Positions 12,203-24,100 of a DNA stretch of 64,000 bases are shown here, one piece after another. The translations under genes were made by a program, and so were the position numbers. Each line of letters starts with the position of its first letter. The first letter of the stretch is position 1. Below the pieces are notes generated by a model. It worked only from the letters and a program-made list of their open reading frames with translations. It ran no database searches and was not told the DNA's origin. Source of the DNA: Litoditis marina (lineage: Eukaryota > Nematoda > Chromadorea > Rhabditida > Rhabditidae); NCBI GenBank assembly GCA_964036275.1, contig OZ038436.1, positions 2,008,214 to 2,072,213 of the forward strand. Direction: 5' to 3'.

Positions 12203-15065
12203 TAACTCTATCCCTAGTCCTATAACTTCTCTCAAATGTCTCCTTTCGAATATAAGATCTATTGCATGTGAAACCCGTATAAAACTTGTAACCGAGCACT
12301 GTGACAGTTTGAATTTTGACCTTGTACTACTTACGGAAACTTTTCTACAGTATTCAACAATGCCAAACTCCATTACAAATTCTAACAAATACAATTGTCT
12401 CCGTTTTGACCGAGTTACTAATCAACACAAGCGCTGTGGTGGAGGCGTCCTTCTGTTCTATAAGCCTCACTTGAAAATAGTTGAAAAGGATATCTCTATT
12501 CTCAGTCATTATTCCAAGCATTTCTGTGAAATTCTCTGTTTTGACTTGCATACAAACGCTGAACAGTTTCGATTCTTTCTAGTATACCGCCCGCCTGACA
12601 CCAATGCTACTCAAACAAAATTTCTTTGTAGCCATATCGAATCCTATTTTCTTCCTAATGAGAACAATGTTGTGCTTGGTGACCTTAATTGTCCAAAAGT
12701 AGACTGGCAACTAATGACATCACCCTCCGATCAGAGTCAACGAAATTTTTTCCACTTTTGTCTAGAAAATAACATGAAACAACTTGTGAACTTTCCTACT
12801 CATGAATCCCACAAGGGTACCAAAACTATTCTCGATGTAATTCTGTCTCAGCGAAATGATCTAATATTTAGATGTGACTCATCCCCTCCTTTGCTCAACA
12901 GTGATCATTCATCAATAGATTTTGATTTACAGCTGTCATACGACGGCATGTCGTATCAAAATATTACACATAAAAATGTGAAGCTCATCAATTTTGCGAA
13001 AACAAACTTTGCGAAAGTAAATGAAACCATTGCGAAATTCAACTGGGAGGTACAATTCAGTCATTTCTCATCATTGCAAGGAAAGTATGATCATTTCTGT
13101 AGGCTAACGGAAGAAGTGGTCAGAGATAATACCCCTGCATGGTCAAACAAACCAAAACCCATACTACCGCTTTCTATTCGGAAATTGTTAGGTAAAAAAC
13201 GAGAGGCCTACAAAACATGGCACACATCAGCTCACAGCAAAACACAATATAGGTCAATTACAAAACTCCTGAGGAAAAAGTTGACTGCATTGAGACTGAA
13301 AAACGATCAAAAAGTACTGGAATCTGGAAACGCAAGAACATTTTTCAATCACTTGCGTAGATACATGAAACCTCCAGAAATCATTCCCCCTCTGCGCTCA
13401 GATGATGGCAAAGTTGCTTTCTCTGATCTGGAGAAATGCAATCTATTTGCAAATCAATTCTCATCTGTGTATGAGATGGACACTACCAGTACTTCTGACT
13501 TGGACCGATTTGAAATGCCAGTTTTTGACACTAAAATTTTTGATGTTTTATTTGAACCGCACACTGTTTACAAATACCTCAAACAACAACCATCCAAAAC
13601 CACATTTTCTGCAGACTTTCTCAATCAGCTTGTTTTGAAAAAATGCGCACTATCTCTTGCATACCCCCTCTCACTCATATTCACAGAGTCCTATGAAAGT
13701 GCTGTCTTGCCTAGCCAATGGAAAGTATCCTATGTCACTCCCGTGTACAAAAAGGGGCCAAAATGCACAGCGGATAACTATAGACCTATTTCAATCACTT
13801 CAGCCGTATGCAGAGTTATGGAAAAAATGATAGCTTTTCATATCAGAACTAAATTTAATAACCGTTTTTCACCCAATCAATTTGGATTTATAGGAAAAAG
13901 ATCCTGCAACCTAGCGTTATTGAACTCCATTGATTTCTGGAAAAGAGAAATACATAAGAAAAAATCAGTTGATGCTATTTATTTTGACTTCAGAAAAGCA
14001 TTTGACAAAGTGTCTCATTCTAAACTTTTATTTAAACTCAAATCTTTTGGTCTAGATGACAAAATGGTTCAATGGTTCAACAGTTTTCTCACTGACCGTA
14101 CATCGTTTGTAAGAATGAATAATACTCTGTCTCAAAAATCTCTTGCCGTCACTTCTGGAGTTCTTCAAGGAACTGTCACTGGTCCTTTATTGTTCCTAAT
14201 TTATATAAATGATTTATCAACTACTCTGCACAGTCGCCAAATACAACATTGTTTTTTCGCTGATGATCTAAAAATATATGGTTCTGATCCAAAAGTCATT
14301 CAAGACACCATTAACATAGTACATGATTGGTCTGTGCATTGGCGTCTTCCTCTCGCAGAAAACAAAATCAATGTACTCCATCTTGGCGCAAAAAATGCAA
14401 GAGAAAAGTACTACATCAATGGAAAAGCAATTGAAGCAAAAGAAGTGATCAGAGATCTTGGAATCATGATTGACGAAAAGTTGAATTTTGAATCTCATAT
14501 TAATCAACAGGTTGCCAAAGCTTCAACGATTTCTACAAAAATAATTCGGTCCTTTTCTTTCTGCACCCCAAATGAGTATATGGCATTGTTCAACACTTAT
14601 GTTTCTCCTATACTTCTTTACTGTTCTGAAGTCTTCAATCCAGCGTTAAACTCTAGGTTATCCTTAGTATTAGAAGGACCACTCCGAAGATTCACGGCTT
14701 CAGCGTTTCAAAAATGCCATGTTCAGTACGATTCATACACAGATCGCTTGAACCAATTGAATGAGAAACCGTTTTATTTCAGACGTGTTAAAAATGATTT
14801 GTTACAGGCTTACAAGATAAAGTCGGGCCTATCCCAACTACCCACCGTTCCATGGAAAAACAGTAACCTCCCGAGGGATAGGCATCGACTTGTATTGTGT
14901 GATAAAATATGTGATAACAATTGGTTTTTTCCGAGAGTTGTAAAATTGTGGAATTCGATAAGTAGAGATATTGGTAGATTGGAAAATATTAATCAGTTTA
15001 AGACCTATCTAGACGTTATTGATGTAGCTGTTTTATTTGAGAACATTCCATATGCGCTTCAATAG
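12177..15065 (+). CDS. LINE A ORF2: endonuclease plus reverse transcriptase, intact
   Basis: A 962-aa open frame of the CR1/Jockey group for target-primed reverse transcription. The APE-type endonuclease spans about residues 20-250, with Asn25, Glu54 (LLTE), GDLN at 168-171 and the SDH box at 242-244. The reverse transcriptase spans about 510-740, with NYRPISI (534-540), Asp604 in YFDFRKAFD, and the FADD box at 694-697. All the expected catalytic residues are present. The C-terminal tail contains YCSEVFNPALN, shared with LINE fragment E. ATG 12177 lies inside the right terminal repeat of the Harbinger-like element, so about nine N-terminal residues come from that insertion. Without it, this frame continues back to the ORF1 stop codon. 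Confidence 0.95.
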   Translation: MLVSRETAPNSIPSPITSLKCLLSNIRSIACETRIKLVTEHCDSLNFDLVLLTETFLQYSTMPNSITNSNKYNCLRFDRVTNQHKRCGGGVLLFYKPHLKIVEKDISILSHYSKHFCEILCFDLHTNAEQFRFFLVYRPPDTNATQTKFLCSHIESYFLPNENNVVLGDLNCPKVDWQLMTSPSDQSQRNFFHFCLENNMKQLVNFPTHESHKGTKTILDVILSQRNDLIFRCDSSPPLLNSDHSSIDFDLQLSYDGMSYQNITHKNVKLINFAKTNFAKVNETIAKFNWEVQFSHFSSLQGKYDHFCRLTEEVVRDNTPAWSNKPKPILPLSIRKLLGKKREAYKTWHTSAHSKTQYRSITKLLRKKLTALRLKNDQKVLESGNARTFFNHLRRYMKPPEIIPPLRSDDGKVAFSDLEKCNLFANQFSSVYEMDTTSTSDLDRFEMPVFDTKIFDVLFEPHTVYKYLKQQPSKTTFSADFLNQLVLKKCALSLAYPLSLIFTESYESAVLPSQWKVSYVTPVYKKGPKCTADNYRPISITSAVCRVMEKMIAFHIRTKFNNRFSPNQFGFIGKRSCNLALLNSIDFWKREIHKKKSVDAIYFDFRKAFDKVSHSKLLFKLKSFGLDDKMVQWFNSFLTDRTSFVRMNNTLSQKSLAVTSGVLQGTVTGPLLFLIYINDLSTTLHSRQIQHCFFADDLKIYGSDPKVIQDTINIVHDWSVHWRLPLAENKINVLHLGAKNAREKYYINGKAIEAKEVIRDLGIMIDEKLNFESHINQQVAKASTISTKIIRSFSFCTPNEYMALFNTYVSPILLYCSEVFNPALNSRLSLVLEGPLRRFTASAFQKCHVQYDSYTDRLNQLNEKPFYFRRVKNDLLQAYKIKSGLSQLPTVPWKNSNLPRDRHRLVLCDKICDNNWFFPRVVKLWNSISRDIGRLENINQFKTYLDVIDVAVLFENIPYALQ

Positions 15066-15215
15066 ATGATGCGAGAAATCAACTGTTTCTCTAAAAAGCT
15101 CCCCTCAATCCGAAGATGAGAGAGTTATGCTCTCATCCCTTTGGGGACTCAGTTTATTCCTAACATCTTGTAAAACGTCTTGTTCTATGTTTTATATATG
15201 CAGGAATAAATAATA
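15066..15215 (+). other. LINE A 3' UTR with stem-loop and AAT-rich tail
   Basis: After the stop codon, GATGAGAG (15115-15122) pairs with CTCTCATC (15130-15137) around a 7-nt loop. The element ends in AATAAATAATAATAAT. Short 3' stem-loops and microsatellite tails are known in CR1-like LINEs, where the reverse transcriptase recognises the 3' end. No clear target-site duplication was identified. Confidence 0.7.
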
Positions 15216-16740
15216 ATAATCATCAATATCAACAAGAGTTTATATTGGAATGAAACTATACATAAAGCATGCAACATACGAATATTCCATCAGAGCTCCA
15301 GACACACATCTTTACACACTTTTCCAGAAACCTTACAGATTTTATCTTTCATCATCTTCAGGTAGATTTGTCGTTATTTGTGGATGTATTATGAACGAGT
15401 GTGAAAGTTACTGTCGTTCAAAGCGCAATATATCGCACTTAAACGTTGCATGAAACCGTTATAGTCAAAGAATCGCGACCAAGATAGTATTTCCTTAAAG
15501 CGATCGAATATTTCCCGTGCTCTGTGTATACTGTAAACTCACTTGAGATTGGTCTTGCAAGGTCATAGTTTTCCGAATCAATGTACATTGGAGTAAAAAT
15601 TATTCTAAGCCTGCACTTGATTCTGGGGTCGGGAATAGTGTATACTACAGAAAAATTCCGTATAAGGTGACGAGCTCAAGTAAAGCCTAAAGGGATTAAA
15701 TAAACAAAGTTAGGTCAATCAAAACAAAGTTAACTAGAACAAATCTATTACATGAATGATTAAATGAACTAATAATACTTAATTATATCTATAAAAGTTA
15801 ATTATTGATTGAGTTTTAGAGTTACAACGTTTCGATCTCTGCACCTCGTTATTATTCTCGAGGGTCAAGAGAACATCTGGGAACTTTTTTTTATTATTTT
15901 TTAGATAAATAACCCGGCGAGCGGGAATCGAACCCGGGTGATATGATTAAGTCACAATAACCCTCAATTTTACTTCTTTGCTTTCGAAAACAACACGATT
16001 ATTACCGCTGTGGGTGCCCATGTGTATGTATAAGGTGTGAAACATGCAATTGCGCAATAATACCCGTTCAACGAAACATCGATGACTGAAATGGTCTAAT
16101 TTTCCAAATTAACTGAATGCTTGCATATAAATAATTCAATCAATCAATGAAAAACTTTACGGAATCGTGCATTGAATTGAATTGAATGTGCATGTGCATG
16201 ACTCGCTCGAAAGCGCTCGAAGCGCTCGAAAAACTATTGTACAGAATTGGATAAAAATTGACCCAAGTGCGTGAACCCCAAAGGTAGCTCAACACCGAAA
16301 TTTGGTGCTCTCAAGTTTTGTCTGGTTTTCACTTTTCAAAACTGGTGAGGATTTTACGTTACAGAACTTTTTCACAAAATTGGTGAGGAGAATTAATCAA
16401 ATATTCTATATTATGAGAAATGCTTCAAAGATATAAGACAAAATAAAACAAAACACCATCCCCTTTGTTGGTTCACCAACAGCGCGAAGCTCTGCGTGTG
16501 AGTTGTGTTTGGTTTGGCCATTGCGCACCCATTTTTGGCTTTCAAACCCCAAAAGTCTTCAAATAAAACATTCTTTCGAAATTAAAAAGAGATAGAGCTA
16601 GATATCTATTAGATACATGTTGTGTGAAAAAATTAAAAGAATCGGTCGAGGTTCAAAAAAGTTATGCTGTCGTGTCGTTATGAAAATTTCCGTTGTCCCT
16701 CGTCCCTCGTCGCTCGTCGCTCGTCCGGTGTCCTCATAGA
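15216..16740. repeat. Mixed interspersed repeats
   Basis: The stretch 15430-15490 resembles part of the 318-bp satellite (GCACTTAAACGTTGCATG). About 15490-15890 resembles 43310-43720. A perfect B box (minus strand, 15924-15934) lies in GCGGGAATCGAACCCGG, but no matching A box or acceptor stem is present. The segment 15940-16060 is related to 56815-57045. No gene seen. Confidence 0.5.
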
Positions 16741-17640
16741 AAATTATTTTTTTAACTCATAAACCGATTAGGCTGAAATTTGACACACGTGTGTATATCC
16801 CAAAGTTAGCGCGGCCCCGCAAGTTTGGTGATGTCACGTTATGTTTAACGCTTGGCGCTGGCACCAGATGGCGCCAAAAGCTGGAAAATACGTGTTCCCA
16901 TGAGTTGAACTGTTCGAAATTTCGCACAGATGTTATAAAAGTGGGTTCAACCTGATTTCCGAAACATGGTGCCATTTAGGGTTGTTAAAGTCGAACTCGA
17001 AACTCGACTCGACTCGAAATTTCCCGAAACTCGAAAACTCGAAAACTCGAGAACTCGAAATTTCCCAATACTCGAAAACTCGAAATTTCCCAAAAATCGA
17101 AAACTCGAAAACTCGGAAACTCGAAATTTTGAACTCGATTAACAACCCTAGTGCCATTATTATCAAATAGCGCCAAACGCGGGCGCCTATTGGCGCCAAA
17201 TGAGAACGACCTTAGCGAAGTAGGGTAACGACCGGATTCATTCACAAATGTAAGAACTATACATTTAGTTGACAAGCAGATCAACATTTCATGAACATTT
17301 CTTCGACATTTGGCGCTGAAAAGCCCGTTTATCCGCCAATTGGCACCAAAATTGAAAATATTGTTTCCGAATAAAAAATCGTCAGAAACTGTGCTGATTG
17401 GTTAAAACCGTTCGTTCCAGTTCTTTTTCACCAATTAGAGTAACATGTATGATTATTGGCGCCAAACGCTGGCGCCGGTTGGCGCCAAATAAGTAAAGCA
17501 TTGCGTTGTACTGTAATGACTCAGATTTTTCCCAAAGCTCAGATTTTCATGAAAAAGGCGAAAAAGAACGGTTTTGTGGTTATTACAAGTTTCGCCAATC
17601 AAGCCAATTTTAGAGATCAATTGGCGCCAAAAATAACTTG
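16741..17640. repeat. Repeat block with GGCGCC palindromes
   Basis: Contains several copies of TTGGCGCCAA or close variants: 16869-16876 (core only), 17190-17199, 17457-17465 (one-sided), 17479-17488 and 17620-17629. These palindromes resemble E2F-type sites, but they lie in repetitive, gene-poor DNA. A small hAT MITE (16977-17150) interrupts the block. Confidence 0.5.
16977..17150. mobile_element. hAT-type MITE, 174 bp, with 8-bp target duplication
   Basis: The termini are TAGGGTTGTTAA and its inverted complement TTAACAACCCTA. It is flanked by perfect 8-bp direct repeats GTGCCATT (16969-16976 and 17151-17158). An 8-bp duplication with TAGGG ends is diagnostic of hAT elements. The interior is built from CTCGAAA/TCGAAAACTC units. 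It has no coding capacity. Confidence 0.92.
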
Positions 17641-17780
17641 AAAAACCAGGATCACACCGTTTGAGAACTCGAAATTTCGCCCAGTAATCAGGATCTTAGA
17701 TAGTCAACATAATTCTGATTTCATTCTGGCTTTTCTAATCAATGAGTGATTGTACTAGTACAACTAGCAAAAAGAGAACA

Positions 17781-18114
17781 ATTAGTAAAAAATGGGGAAC
17801 CAGGAAGTGTGTGAGTTCGGTTCGGTTTCACCGTTTTCAGCAAAAAGTGCACAATACGAGGTAGAAAGTGTGCAACAAAAATAGAACAATACATTGGTTT
17901 GCACAACGGTTCACAAAAAACATTTAGTACAAGAATCCTGATTTTATCGTGAGTGTATAAGTGGTTTAACGTACGCACGTTGTAAACCGTTGTGCAAACC
18001 TATGTATCGTGCTATTTTTGTTGCACACTCCCTACCTCGTATTGTTCACTTTTTGCTGAAAACGGTGAAACCGAACAAAACTCACACACTTCCTGGTCCC
18101 CCACTTTTTACTAA
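17781..18114. mobile_element. Inverted-repeat MITE with about 135-bp arms
   Basis: The left arm (17781-17911) and right arm (17978-18114) are near-perfect inverted copies, both beginning ATTAGTAAAAA next to an ACCAGGAAGTGTGTGAG segment. The loop is about 65 bp. No target duplication was resolved. Such a structure could give a long hairpin RNA if transcribed. Confidence 0.8.
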
Positions 18115-18870
18115 TCGTATTTAAATTTCCAAAATCAAGGTAAAACTGAAAAAAACACAAATTGTCAAATGAAGTGGTTTTAAAATGAGAACCTTACTTA
18201 CGGTACAGTTCTTGTGAAAAAAGACTTCTTTCACAACAAATTGAAGTGGAAAGATGAGTTCGGAATGTGTTGTGTTCTTCATCTCGAATAAGCGCACTGC
18301 AGTGTTTCGGTGGGTTTACTTAAGCGTCTCAAACCGCTCGACCCAGTAATGTATTCGAACGTTATGGAAAGTACAAAATGTAAAGGTCGTAATGTTGTTT
18401 ATAAAAGTCTGGTACTTTTTCTCTACTTTGGCAACGTACCATTAAATGTTCCAGCAGATTTTTCACTGTGTTACAAGTTTCGAAAATGGTAAAACGTGGC
18501 TTTCACTCTCAGGAAGTGCGACAGCTCAGAGTTAATTGGTGGATTCGGGGAGAGAGTGTGCAGATCAGAGAGACGCAGACTGTCTCTGTTTATTTGCGGC
18601 CTGAATGATCCCGCTCTCGTAGTTAGCCAATCACAGAAAACTGGCGGAACTGTTTCTCGGAGCAAAAATAGAACGCTGCCCAATCTTATTGGGGAGGACG
18701 AAAACTATAGCTTGTTGGGTGCCACCAACTACATCTGCAGCCTCTTGGGGACATCGTTTAGAAAATATGTATAATGAAATATTCAGCAGAAACTGCAGTT
18801 CCTAATCTAAACTCAACTGGGAAATATTTACGAGCATAGGTAGAAATGAAGCTCATTCGAATGAATAAAT
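18115..18870. repeat. Interspersed repeats, one shared with 50500-50770
   Basis: About 18605-18870 matches about 50495-50770 in the same orientation (shared CTCGTAGTTAG and AGAACGCTGCC stretches). At 50.5 kb this repeat adjoins the truncated 5' end of LINE D. The motif GCGCACTGCAGTGTTTCGG at 18292-18310 belongs to another small family. No gene seen. Confidence 0.55.
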
Positions 18871-20761
18871 ATGTAAATGTCAAGTCTTGAAAGACGTTCT
18901 CATGGATTCTGGAGACGAGACGCCGTCAACAGGCAAACCAGCAAGTTTTTGTCGAGTGAAATTGAAATCAAGATTCAAGATTCTAAGATGTATTCATTCA
19001 CTTCATATTGTTACAATATGGTGTTCCTTTATGGCCATCCAGGTAACTCGGTAGTAGTGTACTACCCCACCATATACCACCGACCCCCCGTATTTCCCAC
19101 ATTCGAATAACACATCGATACTTTCATCCCCAGATTTGCCAACTACAAAAAATGAACTGGTATAGTGGTGGCCAACGGAGAGGCGAGAGAATACTGTATA
19201 AATCACTTTCCGCTGTGTACGCAGACATGTCTTACATAAAAAATCAGTGTGTTTAAAGATCAACCACGTTTCGTGACTTAGTTATTTTGCTCCCCTATAC
19301 TGCCTCAATCATGAACTGAAGTATCCGATGTTTTGCTGTGTGAGATTATCTTTGTAGTTCGATTTGCATACACCTGAAGATATTCGAGCCACAATTGATA
19401 ACAACAAACACAGCACGTCTCCGAATCAATCGTCTTGGCCCCTCGCTGAAATGGAAAACATCTCTTTTCTACCATCGATCTTCCCATTTCCCAATCGTAT
19501 AATCTAATTTCGTTATTTTCTTCCATAGTCCTCACCGATTAGAAGTTCAATTAACATGACAAAACCTAAAAATGACAGTTTTAGAAATAAAACCTAAGAC
19601 TTTTCAAATTGTGAGTTATGTTGGGCAAAAGGTGAATTTTCAAGACAACACTTACTTTCCCAGAAGTTCTGGAATCGTCATTGGCATGATGCCAAGGTCT
19701 ATTTGGAAATGTGAAAATCTCATAGTTGCTAATTGCTATCAGCTCTATGAGAACTACAGGAATATTATACCGAATGCTAACTTCACGTGGCTACTCAAAT
19801 TACTTCTAGTATAACGCCACACGGCAGGTAATAGCTAACTATATTTCAAGTTGGATCTCGGCGCATGTTCGTGACGAATTGTCTGTTGAATAACCAATTA
19901 AGTTATCTTTTTCGGGATTTCTGAAATGTGGTACATAACGAACGCTCTCACAGGTTCGACGTTTATTCAACTTTTATCAGATTCTCAATTTTCCCGTGTT
20001 TTTTGGCAGGTTTTGTTGAGATAACTACATCATCAGAAACTCTGTTCTCCAATTAACAAGCGGTTAGTTATCGTAGCTCTAATTACAGATTACAGGTATC
20101 TCATATCGTAGTTTCCCAATGTCCAAGTGACCTCGTCACCACATACCCAAATAGTGGTTCGGGCAATTAGCCAATTAAGTCTACACCCACATCTCAGAGA
20201 AACTCCAGTCATTCACGGCATTGTAGCACTAGTTGCGGTGCAACAGTCTTTGCTTCGACTACTACCCCGTTTTCGTGTTTTATTCCACATTAAGAACAGT
20301 TTTACCACACTCTTCACTGACTGCTATGACAAATCTCGGGGGGAGTTGCCCGTGGAAAATCTGGAACCAAGTCTTGCGGTAACGAACTCCTGACTAAGTA
20401 CCCCCCCCCCCTAAGTCCCATTTTCCAAAAACAGAACTTCTTCATCTTTCAACAAACGATGAGAAAATATATACTTTTAGATGTGAATTTCACACAAATT
20501 TTCATTTTTCACTCAAAATTCATTTTTTATCAAAGCTAAACCGCAGTTTCACCGCATTTAAGACCTAAAAGCTGGCGCGCAGCATTGATTTTTCGAGCCA
20601 GACCTGAACCAATAAGCCACGCCCCCTTATGTCCCCCTCTAACTACCCCAGGTTCTGTCTGAGTACTCGATTGAAATTAAAATTTATTTTCCAAACCACT
20701 CTGTTCACTTTATTTAAAATTCATCACACTACAATCTTTTTACACTGGAATGCCTATTAAG
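18871..20761. other. Gene-poor spacer with repeat fragments
   Basis: The part at 19150-19225 is an inverted, unfilled version of the repeat that hosts the 193-bp MITE at 40.3 kb. A run of 12 C begins near 20400. Open frames of about 80-90 codons occur at 19572-19814 and 20127-20393, but no motif, splice context or homology supports them. Confidence 0.4.
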
Positions 20762-20917
20762 TAGGATTGTTAAGATCGACATCGAAAATCGTTCAAAGTC
20801 GAAAAAGTCGCATTTTTCGATCTTGAGATCGAAAATCGAAATTATTGAAATTTCGCCAAAATAGAAAAGTCGAAAATCAAAAAACAAAAACTTTTTCATA
20901 ATTGATTAACAACCCTA
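20762..20917. mobile_element. hAT-type MITE, 156 bp, with 8-bp target duplication
   Basis: The left end TAGGATTGTTAA and right end TTAACAACCCTA are the same termini as the element at 16977, with one change. Perfect 8-bp direct repeats CTATTAAG flank it (20754-20761 and 20918-20925). The interior is rich in TCGAAAATCG units. Confidence 0.92.
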
Positions 20918-21130
20918 CTATTAAGTATTCTATTGCAAAACACATTTCACATGTTTCCAATACTCTTTACACGAGTATTCGTTTTGAACGTGAATTACCA
21001 CTCGTAATACAAGTTACTTTACCGGAACAGCGTCATTGTTGTATTTTCGGCATGTTTGACACGTTTTTTCCATACGATTCTCACGTTGAACGTGCACATA
21101 AAATAATTTTGTTTGCAGATTTTCCAAAAT

Positions 21131-24100
21131 ATGTCGTCCGAATCCGAGTTCCCCATGAACACGATGGATATCGACTATTCTCCCGAACAAGAAGAATCAC
21201 AATTGAAACAACCCGTGAGTCCAATTTATCACATGTATTGTCGATCTTATCAATTCCAATCATTCGAAAAAAATACCTTCAGGTTGTCTGGAGTGAGTGT
21301 ACAATTGAATGAGCTTTAATAGCGTACGATTTCTTGGTTATCATAAGCACTTAGTTTCTTATAATTCAATGAAAATCTATCACCGCCCAATGAGAACTTC
21401 TCTAAAAATCTGGATCGAAGTTCAAAGTATTGTTTTCAAGTTTTCTAAATCGCGTGCAGCGCGGAGCGCTGTGCGAGATTTGTCTGTGGTCCGGCCAGTG
21501 CGCGCTTTTATTTTTTAGTTCACTCTCAAAAATACTAATATACTCAAGTATAACTGTTTATTACAAACATACAAAAGTCGTGAAATATTTTCTCAAATCT
21601 GTAAACTAGAATCTACAAATCACAGATGTTAACTTTTTATGATTTGCTGATTTTCTATGACACATTTACAAGCTATGTTCAAAATTTGAACGAAATTGAT
21701 TGAGTTTGAGCTGAGTTATGACGTTATGCGCTTCATGCAGACCGCCAACTTCCGTCGTGTGTGTGTGTGTGTAAGTAAGTAAGTAAGCGTTGGTGCGCAC
21801 TCCTGGGATTTTTTTATTTGTGAACCGATTTGACTGAAAATTTAGAACACGATCGATATCCCACTCAAACTTTGGGGGCACAAACTTTTTTTTCGAAAAA
21901 AAAATATTTTTGATTAAGTTATAGGTCTTTGAAAATGGTTCTGCGTCTCTTCATTTCGTGCACTCTCTCGCCCTCTCTGTCGGGGTAAATCAAATTGCGT
22001 CATAACTCAGCTCAGTCCTAACCAATTCAAGTAAAATTTGAAGTATGATACCACGACACGAACTGACATCGAATTAGATATAATTCTTCTACTGATGACG
22101 TCATCGAGGATTCTGGAGCTCGGGTGACGTCATAATCGAAAAGTGCAAAGTTGACGTCACATATATTTTCAAATGATGGTATTATCTTAGAAAAGGTCAA
22201 CTAATGGTGTAACTCAACGGAAAATTGTACAATTGCCCCCCCCCCCCCCCCTCACCTTAAGTCCCCCCCCCCCCCCCCCGTAGTACTATCACCCCCCTCC
22301 CAATACGATTCCCTATAGAGAGGGGGGTGATTGTAAATGGGGGGTAATTGTACAATGTCGACGTTTAACAATCACCCCCCACAATACAAAATGGGGGGTA
22401 ATAGTACAACCCCGAACCTGTTTAACAATCGCCCCCCACTCAATCCAAACCTGCAGTAAAGAAGGACGTTGTACAATCACCCCCCTATGGGGTGGGGGGT
22501 GATTGTACTACGAGTCGGATTCCAACCTATTTCGGCTCAAGGGGGGGGGGGGACGATTGTACAATAAACCCTAACTCAATCTAAGAGTGACGTATTCTGG
22601 GATTCTGGAGACCAGATGACGTCGTTTTTGAAAGTGCAAAGTTGACGTCACGTATATTTTCAAATGCTGAAAATATCTTAAAAATAGTATACACACGACT
22701 CAAAGCGCAGGCTGCCGGCAGTTAAGCGGCAGGCTGCCGGCGGAGAAACCGCGGGGAACAGCGGCGTGCCGGCAGGCTGCCGCTTACCGCCGGCGGCCTG
22801 CCGGCAGGCTGCCGCCAAGCGGCGGTCAGTTGGCAGGCTGCCGGCAGCCTGCGCATATTGGGAAGAAATTCATTGAATTCAGGCTACAGTTTCATAAATG
22901 ATGGCTTTATTTCAGTATTTCAAAACAACGACAACAAACAATCGAAATAAGGAGTTTAACGGGAACAATAAACATAACGGTAAACTGAATGAAAAATAAA
23001 TAAGCGTGAGTGAGAAAACGAGTGAGCTGACTTACACCAGTAAAGTTGTCCTAATAGTCAGGAAAATTCGAAAAACGGACTACTTTTTCGCCGAAAATAA
23101 GAAAATTTGTCTACTTTTGATGAAAAAATAATGAATTTTTACGTGTTCTCATCTAAAACGGACTACTTTTCGTCGCTTAGTCGGACCTTACTGGTGTTCG
23201 TGAGCTGAATGGAGAACGAGAAAACGTGAAACTATTTGGATATGTTAGCAGCTTTAAAACTAGCATGTGGGCCTACCGGACAAAAATCAATAATTTTTGA
23301 ATTTGATTATTGTTCGACTGCGAGCCAGACTGATGAGGGCGCAGTAAGGAAGTCCTGTTCGAGTTCTAGGTGGCGTCGTTGGCGTATGCCCTGAAATAAA
23401 TGTATAAATGAAATACAAATAAAAGAAAACGAGTTTTGACAGCTGTCCAACTCTCACTGTGACACATGCTTAGATGACAATTGGCATTAATGAAACCCCG
23501 GATATGAATGGTCATATTCAGCCGGTCTTCTAATCTAATTGAAAAAGATAGAAGCGTGAGTTGAAAGTGGTTGTATGTCAGAAAGGAACCAGGACCCAGT
23601 TTTTCGAAAAAGAGAAATACTGCGAATTTTCTAGTTTTGACTTGTCTGAAAGTGTAGCTAATGCTAAACAGGTTGCAGAGGCACATAAACGCATGTATAT
23701 ACTTAAAATTATAGGTGCAAATATTACATAGAACATACCTCATATCCTGTTGATCGTAACCTTCTGCGGGTAGTATTTCTGAGAATCTTAATCTTGTCTC
23801 CGTGATATCCGAGAATTGAAGCCGGCGGCTGGCATGCCTGAAAATGCAAACGTGATAATTAAACGATATCTTGTTTAGCGTGCAATAAAGGAGACAAGGG
23901 ATACCTAGATATCGCGCTACTTAATCGACTGTATGTTTCATGCCTCGACCAGATAATACATGTCACAATAATAATTGGAAACATGCGAAGTAATGTCATT
24001 GGAGTACGCGAAATGTCTTGATTTTCGGAGGAAAATATCAAATTTCCCCTGAATTAGGCGTAAAGGTAGCCTACTCGTTGCATTTTGTTGTGGCAATCCG

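Noticed and set aside
15924..15934. Perfect B box suggesting a tRNA gene
   Set aside because: No A box, no acceptor stem pairing and no plausible cloverleaf on the minus strand.
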